A stretch of 64,000 nucleotides of DNA from Linnemannia schmuckeri (GCA_029449235.1 JANATG010000004.1:2976001-3040000); one strand, 5' to 3'; positions 44,567 through 57,254 are shown, numbered from the stretch's first letter. Numbers and translations are program-made. Notes: generated by a model not told the origin, from the sequence alone.

Positions 44567-47564
44567 CATCATTCTATTATTATTATTTCTGTGTATATAT
44601 GTCGATCGACTGTTGTCGTTCGCTGTTCCTTTTCATTGCCACAACAGCCAGGCTAACTAATGGATATGGAACCAAGTAAGAAGACAACGGGCAACTAACG
44701 TACACACCAAAGGAGGTGGTTGCAATGAAGCAAGTAGGCAAGTTGTCGTCGCCCTATCATCATCCAGCTACTAATTGCTACAAGCTAGACAATACCTTCC
44801 CTTTGCTTCCGATGACGACAAAACATAGACAGATACTCATTTACTGAGATAATGACAGCCGGCCCTTTTCTAATACCGAAGGATGTAAGAGAAAATACTA
44901 TATCCGACACTGGTACCCTCAACCCGACACACGATCACAACAACTCAGACAACTCATGTCTTGTTGATTTCTTTCTGCCATTCTTCTTTTGCTTGCTTGT
45001 CGAGTAGTTAAAAAGTCAATCAACTACAGTTCAAACAAGAGATACCACAGACACAGATATGGACAATCCATCTCTCTTTTATCCAATGTCGTTATCCATG
45101 TTGTTATCCATGGACCACATCCAATTGGCAAGATTGAAAGGGACAAAAAGGAAAAAGAAAAAAAAAGGGCTCTCTCGTTTGTGTCTTGATTTTGCTCTCT
45201 CTATTCTTTTTTTCCCTTCCAGGATGTTTCATCCATATCCATGACCATGACAAACTGGCGTGCTCCCTTTTCGTTGTTGATGGTTTTTTTTTTTTTTTGC
45301 TTTCAGTTGAGCCGCACTTTCACATTACAACTCCACTCTCCGCCCCGCCCCGCCCTGCCCTGCTGGGACGCACGAAAAAGAGAGATGGACACCCGTATCC
45401 GTCATCATCGGTATCATCGTCTATCCTTCAGAACACCCTTCATGTCTGATCTAATTCGACCGGATCTGGTACCTGAATTTTTGCCACCAATGGAAACCAC
45501 ATCTCCATCTCTGTCTCCCTTTTCACTTTTCTTTTTTCTACTCCCCTTCCTTTGTCAGCACACACGCCTCGCCTTGACACCTACACCTACACATACATAC
45601 ATGTCCATACCATTGAAAGATAGTTTGCTCACTCTGCAATCTTGTTATTTCTTCTTGAATGCAATTATCTCCGTTTACAAGCCTATCCCAAAAAGGCGAT
45701 CCTCAATTAGCCATCCATGTCAATCTGTTCGCACGACAGGCTGTTTTTTTGATGTTGTCTTATTGTTTTGTATGTTTTGTTGTCCTGCTTTCACAACTAT
45801 CATATTTCTTTATTGCTTTGCTCTTTTACCTTTGTTCTATCTTATTTTCTTTAGGTGTTTTGCTTTCTTCTACCTGTGGATCAAATTACCTCTTTTCGAT
45901 CACTCCTCATACTTCTACTCTTCTTCCCATCTCTTTTTTTACACTCTACATCCTTCTTGCTACTTCCATTTTCCAACGTCCAGCACAGTGCCTTCATCCA
46001 AAGATCGCCAAGAAGTCACTACGACATAAAGATCAAAGATTACTATTATTACAATTGCTCCTGCCCTTTTTCTTCCACTTCAGACTAAGCCCATTCATTC
46101 ATTCCTTATACCTACTATGCTTTTCCAACCACCAATTCTTTTATTCTTTTTCCTCTTTCTTTCCTTCCTTCCCTCCCCCCTTTTTTCCCCCTTGTTTCCC
46201 TACATGACCTACCATTGTCATCCCCCCTAAATGCGCATGGTCGACAATGTGTTGGATTCATCTATCATTCACCCTTTTTTTGTCTCAAATTACGCCGCGA
46301 ACTAACTCAGTATAGTATTCCTTTTTTCGTTTCGCTGGCTGTGCGATGCTGTATGTGTGTACCCATTGAAATTTCGGGTTTTCATTTTCTTGTCGCTTTT
46401 TGCTAATCGCGATCAATGCACGCACCCAGGCCGGGTACGTATTAATGATGTCAGAGTTCTGAGTGAAAAAGGGCTTCAAATGACTCCTTTGGAGAAGTGA
46501 TCTGATGACAAGGGTCCATCTAAAACCCATTTTGCCTCGTGCTTCATTCACTCTGCTCAAAAGCGTGCCCTGTTCATTCGACATATAGGACTTTAAAAAA
46601 CGAGTCTTCAAAAAACACGCTCAAAAGTCATGATTTCACTACCCTAGGCAATCATTTTCCAACGAAAAGTTCCTACCTTTAATAAAAAACAACCTCGAGT
46701 TACCAAATGTAACATATACGGACAACGCAAAATCTTGCTTGGCCTAGCAGCAAAGAAAAAACGCGTCAAAAGAAGGGCAGTAAAAACAGCAGGGTTCATT
46801 TATCAAACAGGTCAAATCACTCTTAAATAGACATCGTTGGTCTGGAGTGAGTCTGAGTTCACACCACCCTATCTTTCTTTTCCCTCTCCTCTGTTACCAT
46901 TTACATTCATTGCGTCCATTGCTCGTTCATGGGGTGTATCAACACAAGAGACCCTTTCCTTTCATGTCGTGGTACCCGTCTGTTCAAGGAGGTCTCGCTA
47001 TTTGCAAGTAGCAACATGGATACCTTGGTGGTCATAAGCGATTATGCTAGACACGCACAGCAAGGCACCCCGTAGCGCGAACCTTTAAGTTTGAAGGCCC
47101 CTGTACAACCAACGACCGTGGTGTTCAGCCTGCACAGATAAGGAAGATGCCACTATGATCCGAAAATACATCGCCAAATAAAGGACATTGCTATCTCCTA
47201 CAATTTCGCGATGCCTTGTGCGAGGTTGTTTGTTGGCAGGGAACAGCAAGATTGGTTTTTATTGGTTTTGTTTTTGTGAAAGGAATAGCTATGGCAAACT
47301 GACAAATCGAGGTGAAAAATTGCAGGGAATGCAAAAAACCGAGCTTCTTTGTAAAAGTTCTCGTGCATGTTGATCAGCTTAGTGGGGTTGTTCGACATCG
47401 CCTTTTCTTATTGTCGACGGATACCATCCTTTAAAGTCTGGTATCGTCATCATAAAAAGTTGAAAGAAAGAAAAGAAACTGTCGATCCTGTTGTTGCTAT
47501 TTTTTTTTGTGCTTTTGTTGATTTTTTGTTGGTTATTGTTGCTGTGGTGGAAGTCGCCTGCCAT

Positions 47565-47579
47565 GGGGGGGGGGGGGGG
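47565..47579 (+). repeat. Poly(G) tract, about 15 nt
   Basis: An uninterrupted G run about 80 bp beyond the AGO stop codon. On the AGO transcript it is a C run, probably within or just past the 3' UTR. Confidence 0.8.
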
Positions 47580-47655
47580 TGCTTGAAAGAGAGGTATAGT
47601 TGGGTTGCTGCTGTTGGGTGGCATAATCCAGGTCTCTGTCCTTGTCGTCATCGAC

Positions 47656-50600
47656 TTAGACAAAGTACATCAAATTCTTAAGCGTATGCTACAATGTCAA
47701 AATAAAGCACAAAGAACAATACGACAATGCTAGTCAGCGATTGAAGTAATAGCCGAGCCAGTGCGTACATAATGATACGAAAATAATAAGTCAAAAAAGG
47801 ATCTTACCGAAGTTGTAAAAGTGGGCGCGTTGCCGGCGTCGCTGCCGCTGATGGAGCTGGCAGTGTCCGAAAAGTCGCCGCCCTGATAGTGACGGGCACG
47901 GTAGGCGAGCAAGTGTGCATAATAGACCGAGGGAACAATACTGACAGACTTGGGACAGCGGGCGTAGACGTGGCACAGCCGATAGGTCAACGACTGAAGT
48001 GCATCCGAGGTAAACTTGTTCTCGTCCAACAAAACATGGTACAAAGTTGGGCGCGAGGTTCCCTGCAATCCGCCGTGACTTTGCAGGTCTAGAGTAATAA
48101 GTAATCAGTAAGAATGAAGGCATGCGTTAATGCCACCACAAGGAAAAAAATATGCCTACAGCTGATATGAACTGAAGGATCCAACGAACGAAAGACAATT
48201 ACTTACAGAAGTCAAATTCGGTGGGGTGAGTGATAACAGTGTCGACGACGGTACCAGCGACACAGTTACCAGATCTGTCGGCTTCTTTTGGGCTCATTGG
48301 GAACAAGCGGGCGTGATGACGCTTTTTGACAACACAGAAAGTAAGAGTGGGTTTGTATGGTTCGTTGAACTTGACATTGGCTATATGAACGTATAATAAG
48401 AAAGGGAAATATTAACATGGATACATGACAATAGCCTCTGGAACAAGTTCGCCGATGATGAAGTGCATAAGTCAACCTACCATTAACGTGCTCGACAGCG
48501 TCTTTGACAGCAGCCACCTCGGTCTTCATGACCTCAGCATACTGGCCCTCGGAAACACCGTCGCGGTAGAACAATATTCTTTTGGGGAACGTCTTGTTCC
48601 TCTCCGAAAACGCGACCAGCAGCTGGTAGACCAAAAATTTGAGGCCATCAATGACCTCTGCGCCACTTGCCTGGACCTTGATTCTTCCTGAATATTTAAA
48701 AGCAAATTGGTCCATTGATGCAACCACAGCGACGACAGAGGGTCGGTTCTCACCCGGAGCAGGATGGGTCACGTCAGCTCCGATGATCATCGTGGGTGCT
48801 TGGTTCAGGAAAGGAACCGATGTTTTGGACAGCGTATTGTTGATGCCTCCGAGCTTCGAGTTAATCTTCAGTCCAAGCATACCGCAGTACTGCTTGCTGG
48901 GGCGGAGGATCTTCTTAGAGAGGACACACTGGGTCATGACGCCAGTTTTGTGAGTGGTCTCGCAGTAGGTTTTGATCACCGAGTATGTCTGACAGACCGA
49001 AGGTAAAACGACCAAAATCATCTGCGGAGGGGCGTTACAGGCTTGGCCAATGGTGGTCCACATAGAGTCAACGTTTCGTTCAACGTTTCCTGGCTGGGCG
49101 TATATGATCGGAGGCGATCTCATGGGCACGCTCATACCGTTCTCGGCCAGGGTCCCGGCAAGCTCGCGGATGAAATTATCAACTTCAGACCTGCGAAGTC
49201 GAATCTCGTTCTCAAAAATGAGAACTCCCCAGGACGAGAGAGTAGCACCTTGAACCATCTTGCGGGAAGGGTTCAGTTGCCATCCTCCGAACTGAGGGGT
49301 AAAAGAAACGTTGTTCCTGTACTCGACTTGTGGTGGTGGCAAGACGCGGGCAGGAACGACCTGCATCTCCTTGGAGATCTCCATTTGGAACCCTTTGAGG
49401 TACTCGTTGTGCTCGAAATCGAGGACGGGGAAGCTGGCCTGGATCTTGGCAGCACGCTGATCAGGGGTAATGCAAGTTCCCTTGATCATTTCTGCGGTTT
49501 GGAGTTCGTTCAACTGTTGAGAGCAATTATATGATACCACCATAGGGGCGGTTAGTACTGGTGCGTAAATGGGTTGCTAGTAGATGGTAAAGAAAGAAGC
49601 AACCCATTAAGGTAAAAGACTGTTGAATGTCCACTTACGCGCCTAGTGTATCGTCTTCCAGAGACAATGTTGCAGACCTCAAGAGGAAAGTACATGAACT
49701 GGTTGTCGCGACCCTTGACTCCGATGCAAGGCAAGAATGGGAAGCGGAGCTTGAGGTTGTAGGCAGCCGCATAGTACTGGGGGATGGTGATCTTCTTGGT
49801 GGCACCGTTGTTCAGCTCCTGGGTAAACGTGATGCCTTCAGCACCCTGCTGGCTGATCTCCGAGACCTTGAACCTAAAACAATTAATTTGATTGCAAATA
49901 CCAAAAACCAAAGTAAGCTCTTGGGTATTGATATCGGGGAGCAGCACTTTGGAGCACAGAGACAAATAGTGACAACACCTACTTCTTCTTGAAGTCTCCC
50001 CCGCGGTGGTTGACCGTGAAGGAGCAACCTTTAAAGTGCTTGGACAGCTCCTGGATGTCACGCTTCTGAAGCTTGCGGGCGCTACGGAAATCATCAATAC
50101 TACGAACATTCTTGATCTCGGCGACCAACTCGGCAGCGTTTCCTCCCTTGATGAAGGCAGTGTTGGCGACGTCGATGTTGGCGTAAAGCTTTCCTTGACC
50201 GGGGCGGACAGATTGAAAAATACCGTCCCACTTTTCAATACCGCCTCCAAGGTTCTGGGCGTTGTTGGGGGTGAAAGCTGAGCGGCCGACGCTGACCATT
50301 TCGGAGAACAGCTTGTGTGACATGACGATGTTCAACGCTTGGATGGCAGTGAGGCAGCCTGGGGTGATAGGACCCTCACGACGCAGAAATCGATGGAGTT
50401 CCTCAAGCTGGATGACGGCTGCTTTTGAGATCTTGACCGTGAATTCGTTCTTGTTCTTGGCTGGGGGACCGCCAGTCTGGGCAGCAGGAGTAGTGGGGGT
50501 AGCAGGAGCAGCGGCAGGAGCAGCGGCAGGAGCAGCAGCAGGAGCAGCAGCAGTACCACCCTTGGGGCCACCCTTTCCACCTTTGGCACCACCTTTGGCA

Positions 50601-51432
50601 CCACCCTTGGCTCCTCCCTGTCCGCCTTGCCTGGCGGGAGTAGCAGCAGTAGCAGCAGGAGCTCGGCCTCCGTCGGGCAGCTCGACCTTGCGGGTGAGTT
50701 TGTCGACGGTCATTTCTTCGGCAGCGTAGGCGTTACATTTTCCGTCAAAGACGATCTTATTCTTTGCCAACTCGGGGAAGGTCGACTCGATGACCTTCCA
50801 GAGCTATTATAATATCAGTTTTTGTTGTTGTAATGTGTAATGTGAGCGCAAGGTTCGTGTTGTTTTTGTTCTCTTGGCTTCTTTGTAGGGGTATGCATGA
50901 TTCCAATGTCCTCTTTGTGCCCTCTTGGGTTCCTTGTACGGGTGCGTTGGTTTGTATATCTTTTTTTTGTGTTCTCTTGACTTGTGTGCATGGTCCACAT
51001 TTTGACTGCGTCACATCCCCTTGTCCAATAGGCTCTTACGTTGCATGTGTTTTTGGTCAGCCTTATTTTTTTTGTCAAGTAGTTACAAGGAGACAATTAC
51101 CTGACGGGCCTTGTCAGCAGGAATCTCGGGAGAGATGGTCACATCGTAGTGGTAGATGGTGTCGACTTGGAGCTATAATAGTCGCGTTAAAAGGACAATG
51201 AACTCGTGTTATTCGCAGTGGATGTGCAAGCAACGAACAAAAAGAAAAAAAAAAAAAAAAAGAAAGAAAGGTCCGCTGTTCGTTGTCTCAAGGTGTAGAA
51301 GAGTACCTTCTTGATGGCGAAGAAGTTTGTGCGGACGCTGATAGGCTTTCCGTTGGAACCACCCTTGTCGGGTCTGAGGGTGTTTCCGGTGAGCGTGATG
51401 GGCGCTGGTTTCGCTGGTTTTCTGGCAGCCAT
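47656..51432 (-). CDS. AGO: Argonaute, catalytic tetrad intact
   Basis: Guide-RNA-binding slicer of RNA interference. Exons (minus): 51432-51307, 51172-51101, 50803-49983, 49873-49639, 49513-48481, 48380-48207, 48088-47808, 47688-47656, giving 924 residues. N domain: VRTNFFAIKK, VDTIYHYDVTISPEIP. The N/L1 region carries an insertion of GGAKGG repeats plus an Ala/Pro run. DUF1785 and PAZ follow (GRSAFTPNNAQNLGGGIEKW; EVCNIVSGRRYTRRLNELQT). The MID domain has WGVLIFENEI and a PQMILVVLP strand. PIWI has Asp665 (MIIGADVTHP), a candidate Glu704 (SGAEVIDGL), Asp736 (YRDGVSEGQ) and His785 (KKRHHARLF), so slicing should be possible. The last exon encodes only HTLKNLMYFV, giving the typical hydrophobic Argonaute end. 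The gene sits 261 bp upstream of the centrin stop on the same strand. Confidence 0.95.
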
Positions 51433-51693
51433 GAGGGTTGTTTTTTTTTTTTTTTTTTTTGGTTTTAGTTTGCAATGAGCTTCTGGTTGGTTTCTATATG
51501 TAGTGGGAAGAAAGAGAAGGGAGGGTGGACAAAGGGAAAAAAAAAGAGAGGAGGAAAAGAGTAGATACGCGGCGCACAGGTCCATTTTATCGATTTTGGA
51601 AAATTTTATTTCTTAAAGCGGGACAGAGGCAGCCATGGTAACAACACGCAAAGGCGGCTTTGATAAGAGAAGAAAAAAAAAAAAGAGGCGATC

Positions 51694-52551
51694 TTAGAAG
51701 CCAGCCTTCTTCATGATCCGTGCGAACTCTTGCTCAGTCACCCCTCCATCGCCATCACGGTCTCCTTCCTCAATCATCTCCTGCAATTCCTGCTCTTTCA
51801 TCGGTATGCCCAGCTCAGACGCAATCCGCCTCAAGTCCTCCAGTCGGATACTGCCCTTGCCCTGTGTGTCGAACAGCTGGAACACTCGAGATATTTCATC
51901 CTGCGCATGTTCCTCCTAATATGTTATTGATGGTCATGGCAAATGAAAGGTGAGTGAGTGTTGTGCTTTTTTTCTTCGCTGCTAATCGACACATAAGGAA
52001 TTATATCCACATAAGAAAAACAAAAGGCTGAGAAAGAAGCCCACCTCACTGGGCTTCATAAGGCTGACAAAGTCCTGGAAAGTAAAGTAATACTCGTCAC
52101 TCTCAACACCATATTCATCTTCATCCTCCTCGTCCTCTTCGCCCTGATACACATCCTGATCGTCGTCATCATCCCCGCTCGGCTCGCCTTCATCTGAATC
52201 AACATATTTAGATTTCTGGCTTGCCCGCCTTGATAGCGATCTCCTTGAGCTCGTCCTTGCTTGACTCGTTGTTGCTGTTGTCCCTTTGCCCTTGGATTTC
52301 CTTGTCTTTTTCTTGTTCTTTCCCTTGTGCATGCTGAGAGTAGGGGTACCGTTGACAATCTCGAGGAGGTCGTCGATTGTGGCGTCGAATCCAAGGGTGC
52401 GCATGGCTCGCTGCAGGCTATGAAGCGAGAGTGTGTCTGTTTCCTTGGCGCTGTGGAGTTGGAAGGTTGCAACGAGTTCGTTATAGTATGCATCGGAGAC
52501 TCCTTCTGATGTCTTTTTGTTGGTTACTGTTCCTGCTCTTGACTTGCTCAT
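51694..52551 (-). CDS. CDC31: Divergent centrin (CDC31-like) with interrupted EF-hand 2
   Basis: Centrins are small EF-hand proteins of spindle pole bodies, nuclear export and DNA repair complexes. Exons 52551-52045 and 51915-51694 (minus) give 242 residues, against about 160-170 usual. EF1 is degenerate (ATFQLHSAKETDTLSLHSLQ then RAMRTLGF). EF2 is split: its first helix (DDLLEIVN) is separated from its second (YYFTFQDFVSLMKPSE) by about 80 residues of Lys/Arg/Ser- then Asp/Glu-rich sequence. EF3 (FDTQGKGSIRLEDLRRIASE) keeps the centrin look but lacks a canonical loop. EF4 (GDRDGDGGVTEQEFARIMKK) is canonical, so probably only one strong Ca2+ site remains. LRRIASELG and QEFARIMKK strongly resemble centrin rather than calmodulin. 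The symbol is given by family only. Confidence 0.8.
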
Positions 52552-55370
52552 CCTTGCTGTTGTTGGTGTCCTTGTTATTGTCCTTGTTATTATCCTTATT
52601 TTGTCCTAATTGATTGGGTCGCTGATGAGTATGTTTTTTTGTAAAGAGAAAGAAAGGAGAAACGAAAATCTGATTTGCCTCTTGGCTGGACTAATTCGTT
52701 TGACCACCTTTATCACCGGTGGCTTATCGTCTCGTCTTCTTCAGGAGACCATAGTTTTCAGTCAACAGGGATGCACACGGATGAGAAACAAAAGGCCTTC
52801 TTGTTTCTTCTTCGTTTACTTCTTCTTGCTCTTTTGCTCTGTAGCTTGCATACATGCAACGAACACACATGTTCACACTCACTAGCACACGGCAGAAACA
52901 AAAAAAAAAAAAAAAAAAAAAAAGCCGCGCTCTCTTATCTCGCGCGCCATTTCATTTATTTTTGAGATTTTTTTTATTTCCTCCGCCCCACTACCACCTT
53001 GGAGACACATAGGCACGCGCATGTGGAGCAAAAAAACAAAGAAAACCAATGGTGTCCTCTTTCCAATACCATGCACGCCTAAACCTTTATGCCATCACAG
53101 GTTCAAATCCCTCACCCCATTCCACGAGCATCTCCGCTTCCATCCTTTCACTTATCCCCACGCAACCCCAACCCCTCCAACCATCATCCTCAATAATATA
53201 CCTTCTTGGGAGCTGCGGTCTGGCTGTCGATTGGAGTAGAAGCCCATTCCTGTACACATGTACAGACTAAAATTATTGAGGTTGCTAATAGTCATTGCAT
53301 TAACTTTGTGAATTTGATTTTTGTTGTGGATAGTAGCCAACCTAATTACATCGTCACATGGCCTGGTTCCATGAAATCGTGTTCTTGGCAACTTGCAATC
53401 CCAACCTTAACACACACAAGCAGCAAAGCTAAGAGAGCCGTAGTCATGAAGAGTAGGAGGCCGCATTGCGAATGATATCTCATCAGCCAAGGATCAGCCC
53501 CCACCCTATCACTCCCTCTTTCCTCGCCTTTGCAAATGACGCCCATAGATAACGAACTCTGCTTCTATTTGCACATGGGTGCCGCCATTTTTTGTGCACT
53601 CAAACATGTACTCAACGTATACATGTTTCCTCTGTGCATTCTTTTGCGAAGAAGAGAGGAGAACTATAAGAAAAGAAGGTTCGCTGCCCAATATCCCAAT
53701 ATGCCGAGGTCACACAGAGCCATTGCTTTTCCTCCTTGAAAGACAACTTGATAGAGAGAAGGAAAAGTCCTTCTGTCAACTTTCTTGTATTCCTCCTTTT
53801 TTTTTGTTCTCAACCGCAAAACCATTTATGAACCGAGCAAATAGCACTGTCGGACCGATAAACACGCCTACTCAGGATGTCGTTCTTCTTCACCAATGGA
53901 TAGTCTGTCCTGTAATTATTCCCGTTATTTTTTTTTTTAATTCAAACTTGCATCCAGCGATCGACTGCAGTGCAATTTATGAATATTTGGATATCATTGA
54001 AAGTTGACGACCTTATTCAGTGGTAGAGAGATGAAGAGGGAGAAAAATGCTGAGCATCAAGGAAGTGAGTAACTGAGTGGGAGAGGGAGGGAGAGAGTGC
54101 TCATGCCACAATGTCTCTAGTTCATCATCATCCTCCACTCACCGGACATACAAATAGAGTTGATTGGAGCGAGAACCATTAGTGTCTCTCTGTCTTCTTT
54201 GGCGGTTTGTGGGTGGATCTATGGGTTGGAAAGAGGTTGGCACAAGAGGACAAGAGGGAGAGAAAAAGAAGAGAGACAGGGGTGTGTTTGCAAGAACAAA
54301 AAGGAAAAAAAAGTTGAGAGCAGAGAGCGGGAACTTGCTGAAGTGGAGAGACTGTGGACAAGAAGTGTTTGTGCAAGTGTGGAGGAGGAGGCAGTAGATG
54401 AATGAGAGCACAAACAACATTCAACAAATGCAACCCAACGGCGGTGTTTCCTTTTTGTTTTTATTTTCTTCATGTGCTAAGCTAAGAAATTAGCCTGCTT
54501 TGTATTTTCTGTTGCATTGTTTGTCATGTATGTGCTTGTAAACGACATGCAAGTGTGTTGTATGTCGATGGATGTATGTATCGAATTACTATGAGTTGGA
54601 TGAATGAATAGGGTGTGCTCTTGTGAGTAGCCCTCCCCCTTCGTCTTTCTCTCCCACTTCATTTGGCATGTCAACTTGCTTGGACATATAAAGACTACGC
54701 ATCTTCTCCCACTTTTGGCTTTTTTTTGTTCTTTTTTCTTTCTCGCCTATGACCTCGCCATCGTCTTCCTTCCGCCTTTCTCACGCTTCTATCCTTCGCT
54801 ACCTTCCTCTCTACCTTCAACCTCATTTTTTTTTTTTTTTTTTTTTTTTGCTTAATAGCCAGCAAAAGATACACATACCTATACCCGTGCCTCATTGACC
54901 ATTTATTATTTTCGTGAGTGAATGCCTACCATGTCTCGAATCTCCTTCCTCCTCCACTTTCTCTGTTTCTGGACACCATTGCCCCCCTTTTTATTTCAAC
55001 CGGGCGGGTTGACTCCCGCTGTCTCGGTGGCAATAACTGGCTAAATCATCTCCCCGATCGATGCATCAATCGCCTCAAAAACTAACGCTTCTTTACTTGT
55101 TTCTCTTCTCCACTCACCCTCCGACACTCCCATTCACCCTCCTTTCCATTCATTCATTCATTCATTCCACATCCATCTCTCATTCACTTGCTCATCCTCA
55201 TTCTCTGCTACTCTTCTCTCACTCTCGATATCCGATACCCTATTGCACCTATTACTCCCTCCTTCCTTCCTTCCTTCTTTTCCCCCTTTCCTTCGCCCTC
55301 TCGCCCTCACCACCAGCACAATACCCTTACCTTCCCTCCACCTTCAATTATACCCTACCTCTCCTTAACA
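52552..55370. other. Divergent intergenic region, centrin / lipase
   Basis: This 2.8-kb region holds two opposite promoters. A-rich and T-rich homopolymers lie at about 52898-52923 and 54826-54849. A GA-rich block lies at about 54010-54380. From about 54700 onward the + strand is pyrimidine-rich with ATTC (55150-55170) and TTCC microsatellites, leading to the lipase start. No gene is supported. Confidence 0.5.
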
Positions 55371-56027
55371 ATGACGACGGAATATACAACTATGCCTGTG
55401 CCTGTGTCTCTCTCGGCTGTGCCTGAGGATGCGACCATCCGCACAGAGACCATTCTTACCGAGGGTGATACTACTCAATCGCTCAAGGCATCCAACAACC
55501 TCAATCGCAGCAGCAGTAAAAACGGTATGTTCTTCAGATAAGATGAACCTTTGAACCAAAAAGAAAAAAAAATCCTTCGGGTCATTTGGTGAGAATTGAA
55601 ATGACTGGCTGGTGGTATCATGATACATCACCCGGGATTATTACATACTTCCCTGCTGTCGGCTTGCATGTTTGACAGGCGACAACAGCGATAATAAAGT
55701 ACAACAGGAAACAACCAATGCAAGGTTCATGTGGTTGTTATTAGCAGTCTGCAAACGGTCGACAACGCACTCAAACAATTCACCCATGGACTGCAACATC
55801 ACACAAAATATACAGCAGCAATTTACACGTACCAGTGCTCGGTTCCTCCCCTTTTCCTTTCCTCTGAGCGTATACACACAAAAAGAAAGAGCCAAGCCAA
55901 TTAAGCCCTATTTTCAGCCTGCCTCCACTCCAACCCGTTCTCCCTCATTCGCTACGCCTTGTCATTAAAGTAAACATGCTATGTCATTCCTTTTTTACTC
56001 ATCACACTCGTCTTCTTTTTTATAATC

Positions 56028-56078
<51 letters not shown>

Positions 56079-57220
56079 CATTGTGTGAAACAGCCCGTGC
56101 ACAGCCCAGTAGTGTCCCGCGGTTAGACAGTGGCGCCTCCTTCATGACCCATGCCACCAACACCGGTCTCGTCTTCGAGCGTAAGTTTTGGTGTTTGTGT
56201 GAATGAGCGTGAACAAATGAACGCATGAAAGTCATTGCAAAAAAAAGGCTTTTCTTGTTCTTTGCCTTTCAGCCTAACTTACTCAATACGTCTCTGTTGA
56301 CTATGAATTCCTCGTCCGTTTTGCCACCAATCGTTGTATATTCCAAATCTTACAGTGGTCCCAGGTAATTCATTGCATCCAGCAACTATCCTTTGACGTC
56401 CTTTGACGTCCTTTGACGTCCATGTTGTCTTGCTATAGTCCACTGGAAACACGTCCGCTCTTCCTCCGGCTCAACTTCCACCCTTTACCCATTTGCTCGT
56501 TTCTCCACAATCTCCTATTAGAATTCATATCGTTCCGACTCCGCAGTGTCTCGTGCCAGGGCCTACACGACAAGACCCAGGTCACCATGAAGCTCCAAAA
56601 CATCTCCCAGTCCACAAAGGCCTCCAAGAACCTCGGCGACCACACCCATCAAACCTTTGACTTTTCCACTTCTGTCCATAACATGACCTTTGACATCCTC
56701 AAGATCGATGTCTACGACTACAAAAAGGTCGCATTTGGTCAGAACGCCAAAATTGGACGCGCCTATTTGCCCCTCCGCGAACTCCAAAAGAAGGTTGGAA
56801 ACGCTTATGATAACGATGGCAATGATAATACGGAGCCGGAACAATCTGTCCTCTCGACTCGTTTTGATGCCGCTGCTTTCTGTCAGAAGCATGATGATAC
56901 CTTTGAGATGGATCTGCCACTCTATAAACATGGCTCTTATTCCATGTTCGGATCTAGTCGCCACAACCATCATCACTCAGAGGACGAAAATGTTTGTACC
57001 AAAGGATCAGAGACTGGACACGATGTCGCGGTACCCATACCTCCTGTTCGCCGACGACCAGCACGCGCAGATTCCTTTGCTCAGAATGCCATGAATGGAA
57101 TCGAGGTCGGCATGGTCACTGTCCAGGCAACACTGCACTTCAAGGACCAGACCAAAAATCCTGCCTTTGCTCATCTCGGAAAGGGATTTCCACAGCAACA
57201 GCAACAACAACAACAACAGC

Positions 57221-57254
<34 letters not shown>

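Larger units (their letters stand above)
44061..47655. other. Gene-poor 3.6-kb intergenic region MSS4 / AGO
   Basis: About 44060-44400 is purine-rich on + and is the MSS4 leader on the minus strand. A short tandem repeat lies at 44528-44566. About 45280-46210 is strongly pyrimidine-rich on +, like the leaders of coding genes here, but no credible coding sequence follows it. The AGO 3' UTR with a 15-nt G run occupies the right end. A frame at 45241-46029 (+) is composition-driven and not called. Confidence 0.5.

Noticed and set aside
45241..46207. Long + strand open frames (262 and 182 residues) with Phe/Leu/Ser-rich translations
   Set aside because: Composition is dictated by the C/T-rich DNA; no domain, no conserved motif and no splice-supported extension.
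46285..46611. Minus-strand 108-residue frame
   Set aside because: Mixed composition but no recognisable motif, no splice partner and no leader; too weak to call.
53095..53120. GGTTCAAATCC, resembling a tRNA B box
   Set aside because: No complementary T-stem, no A box at the right distance and no acceptor stem.
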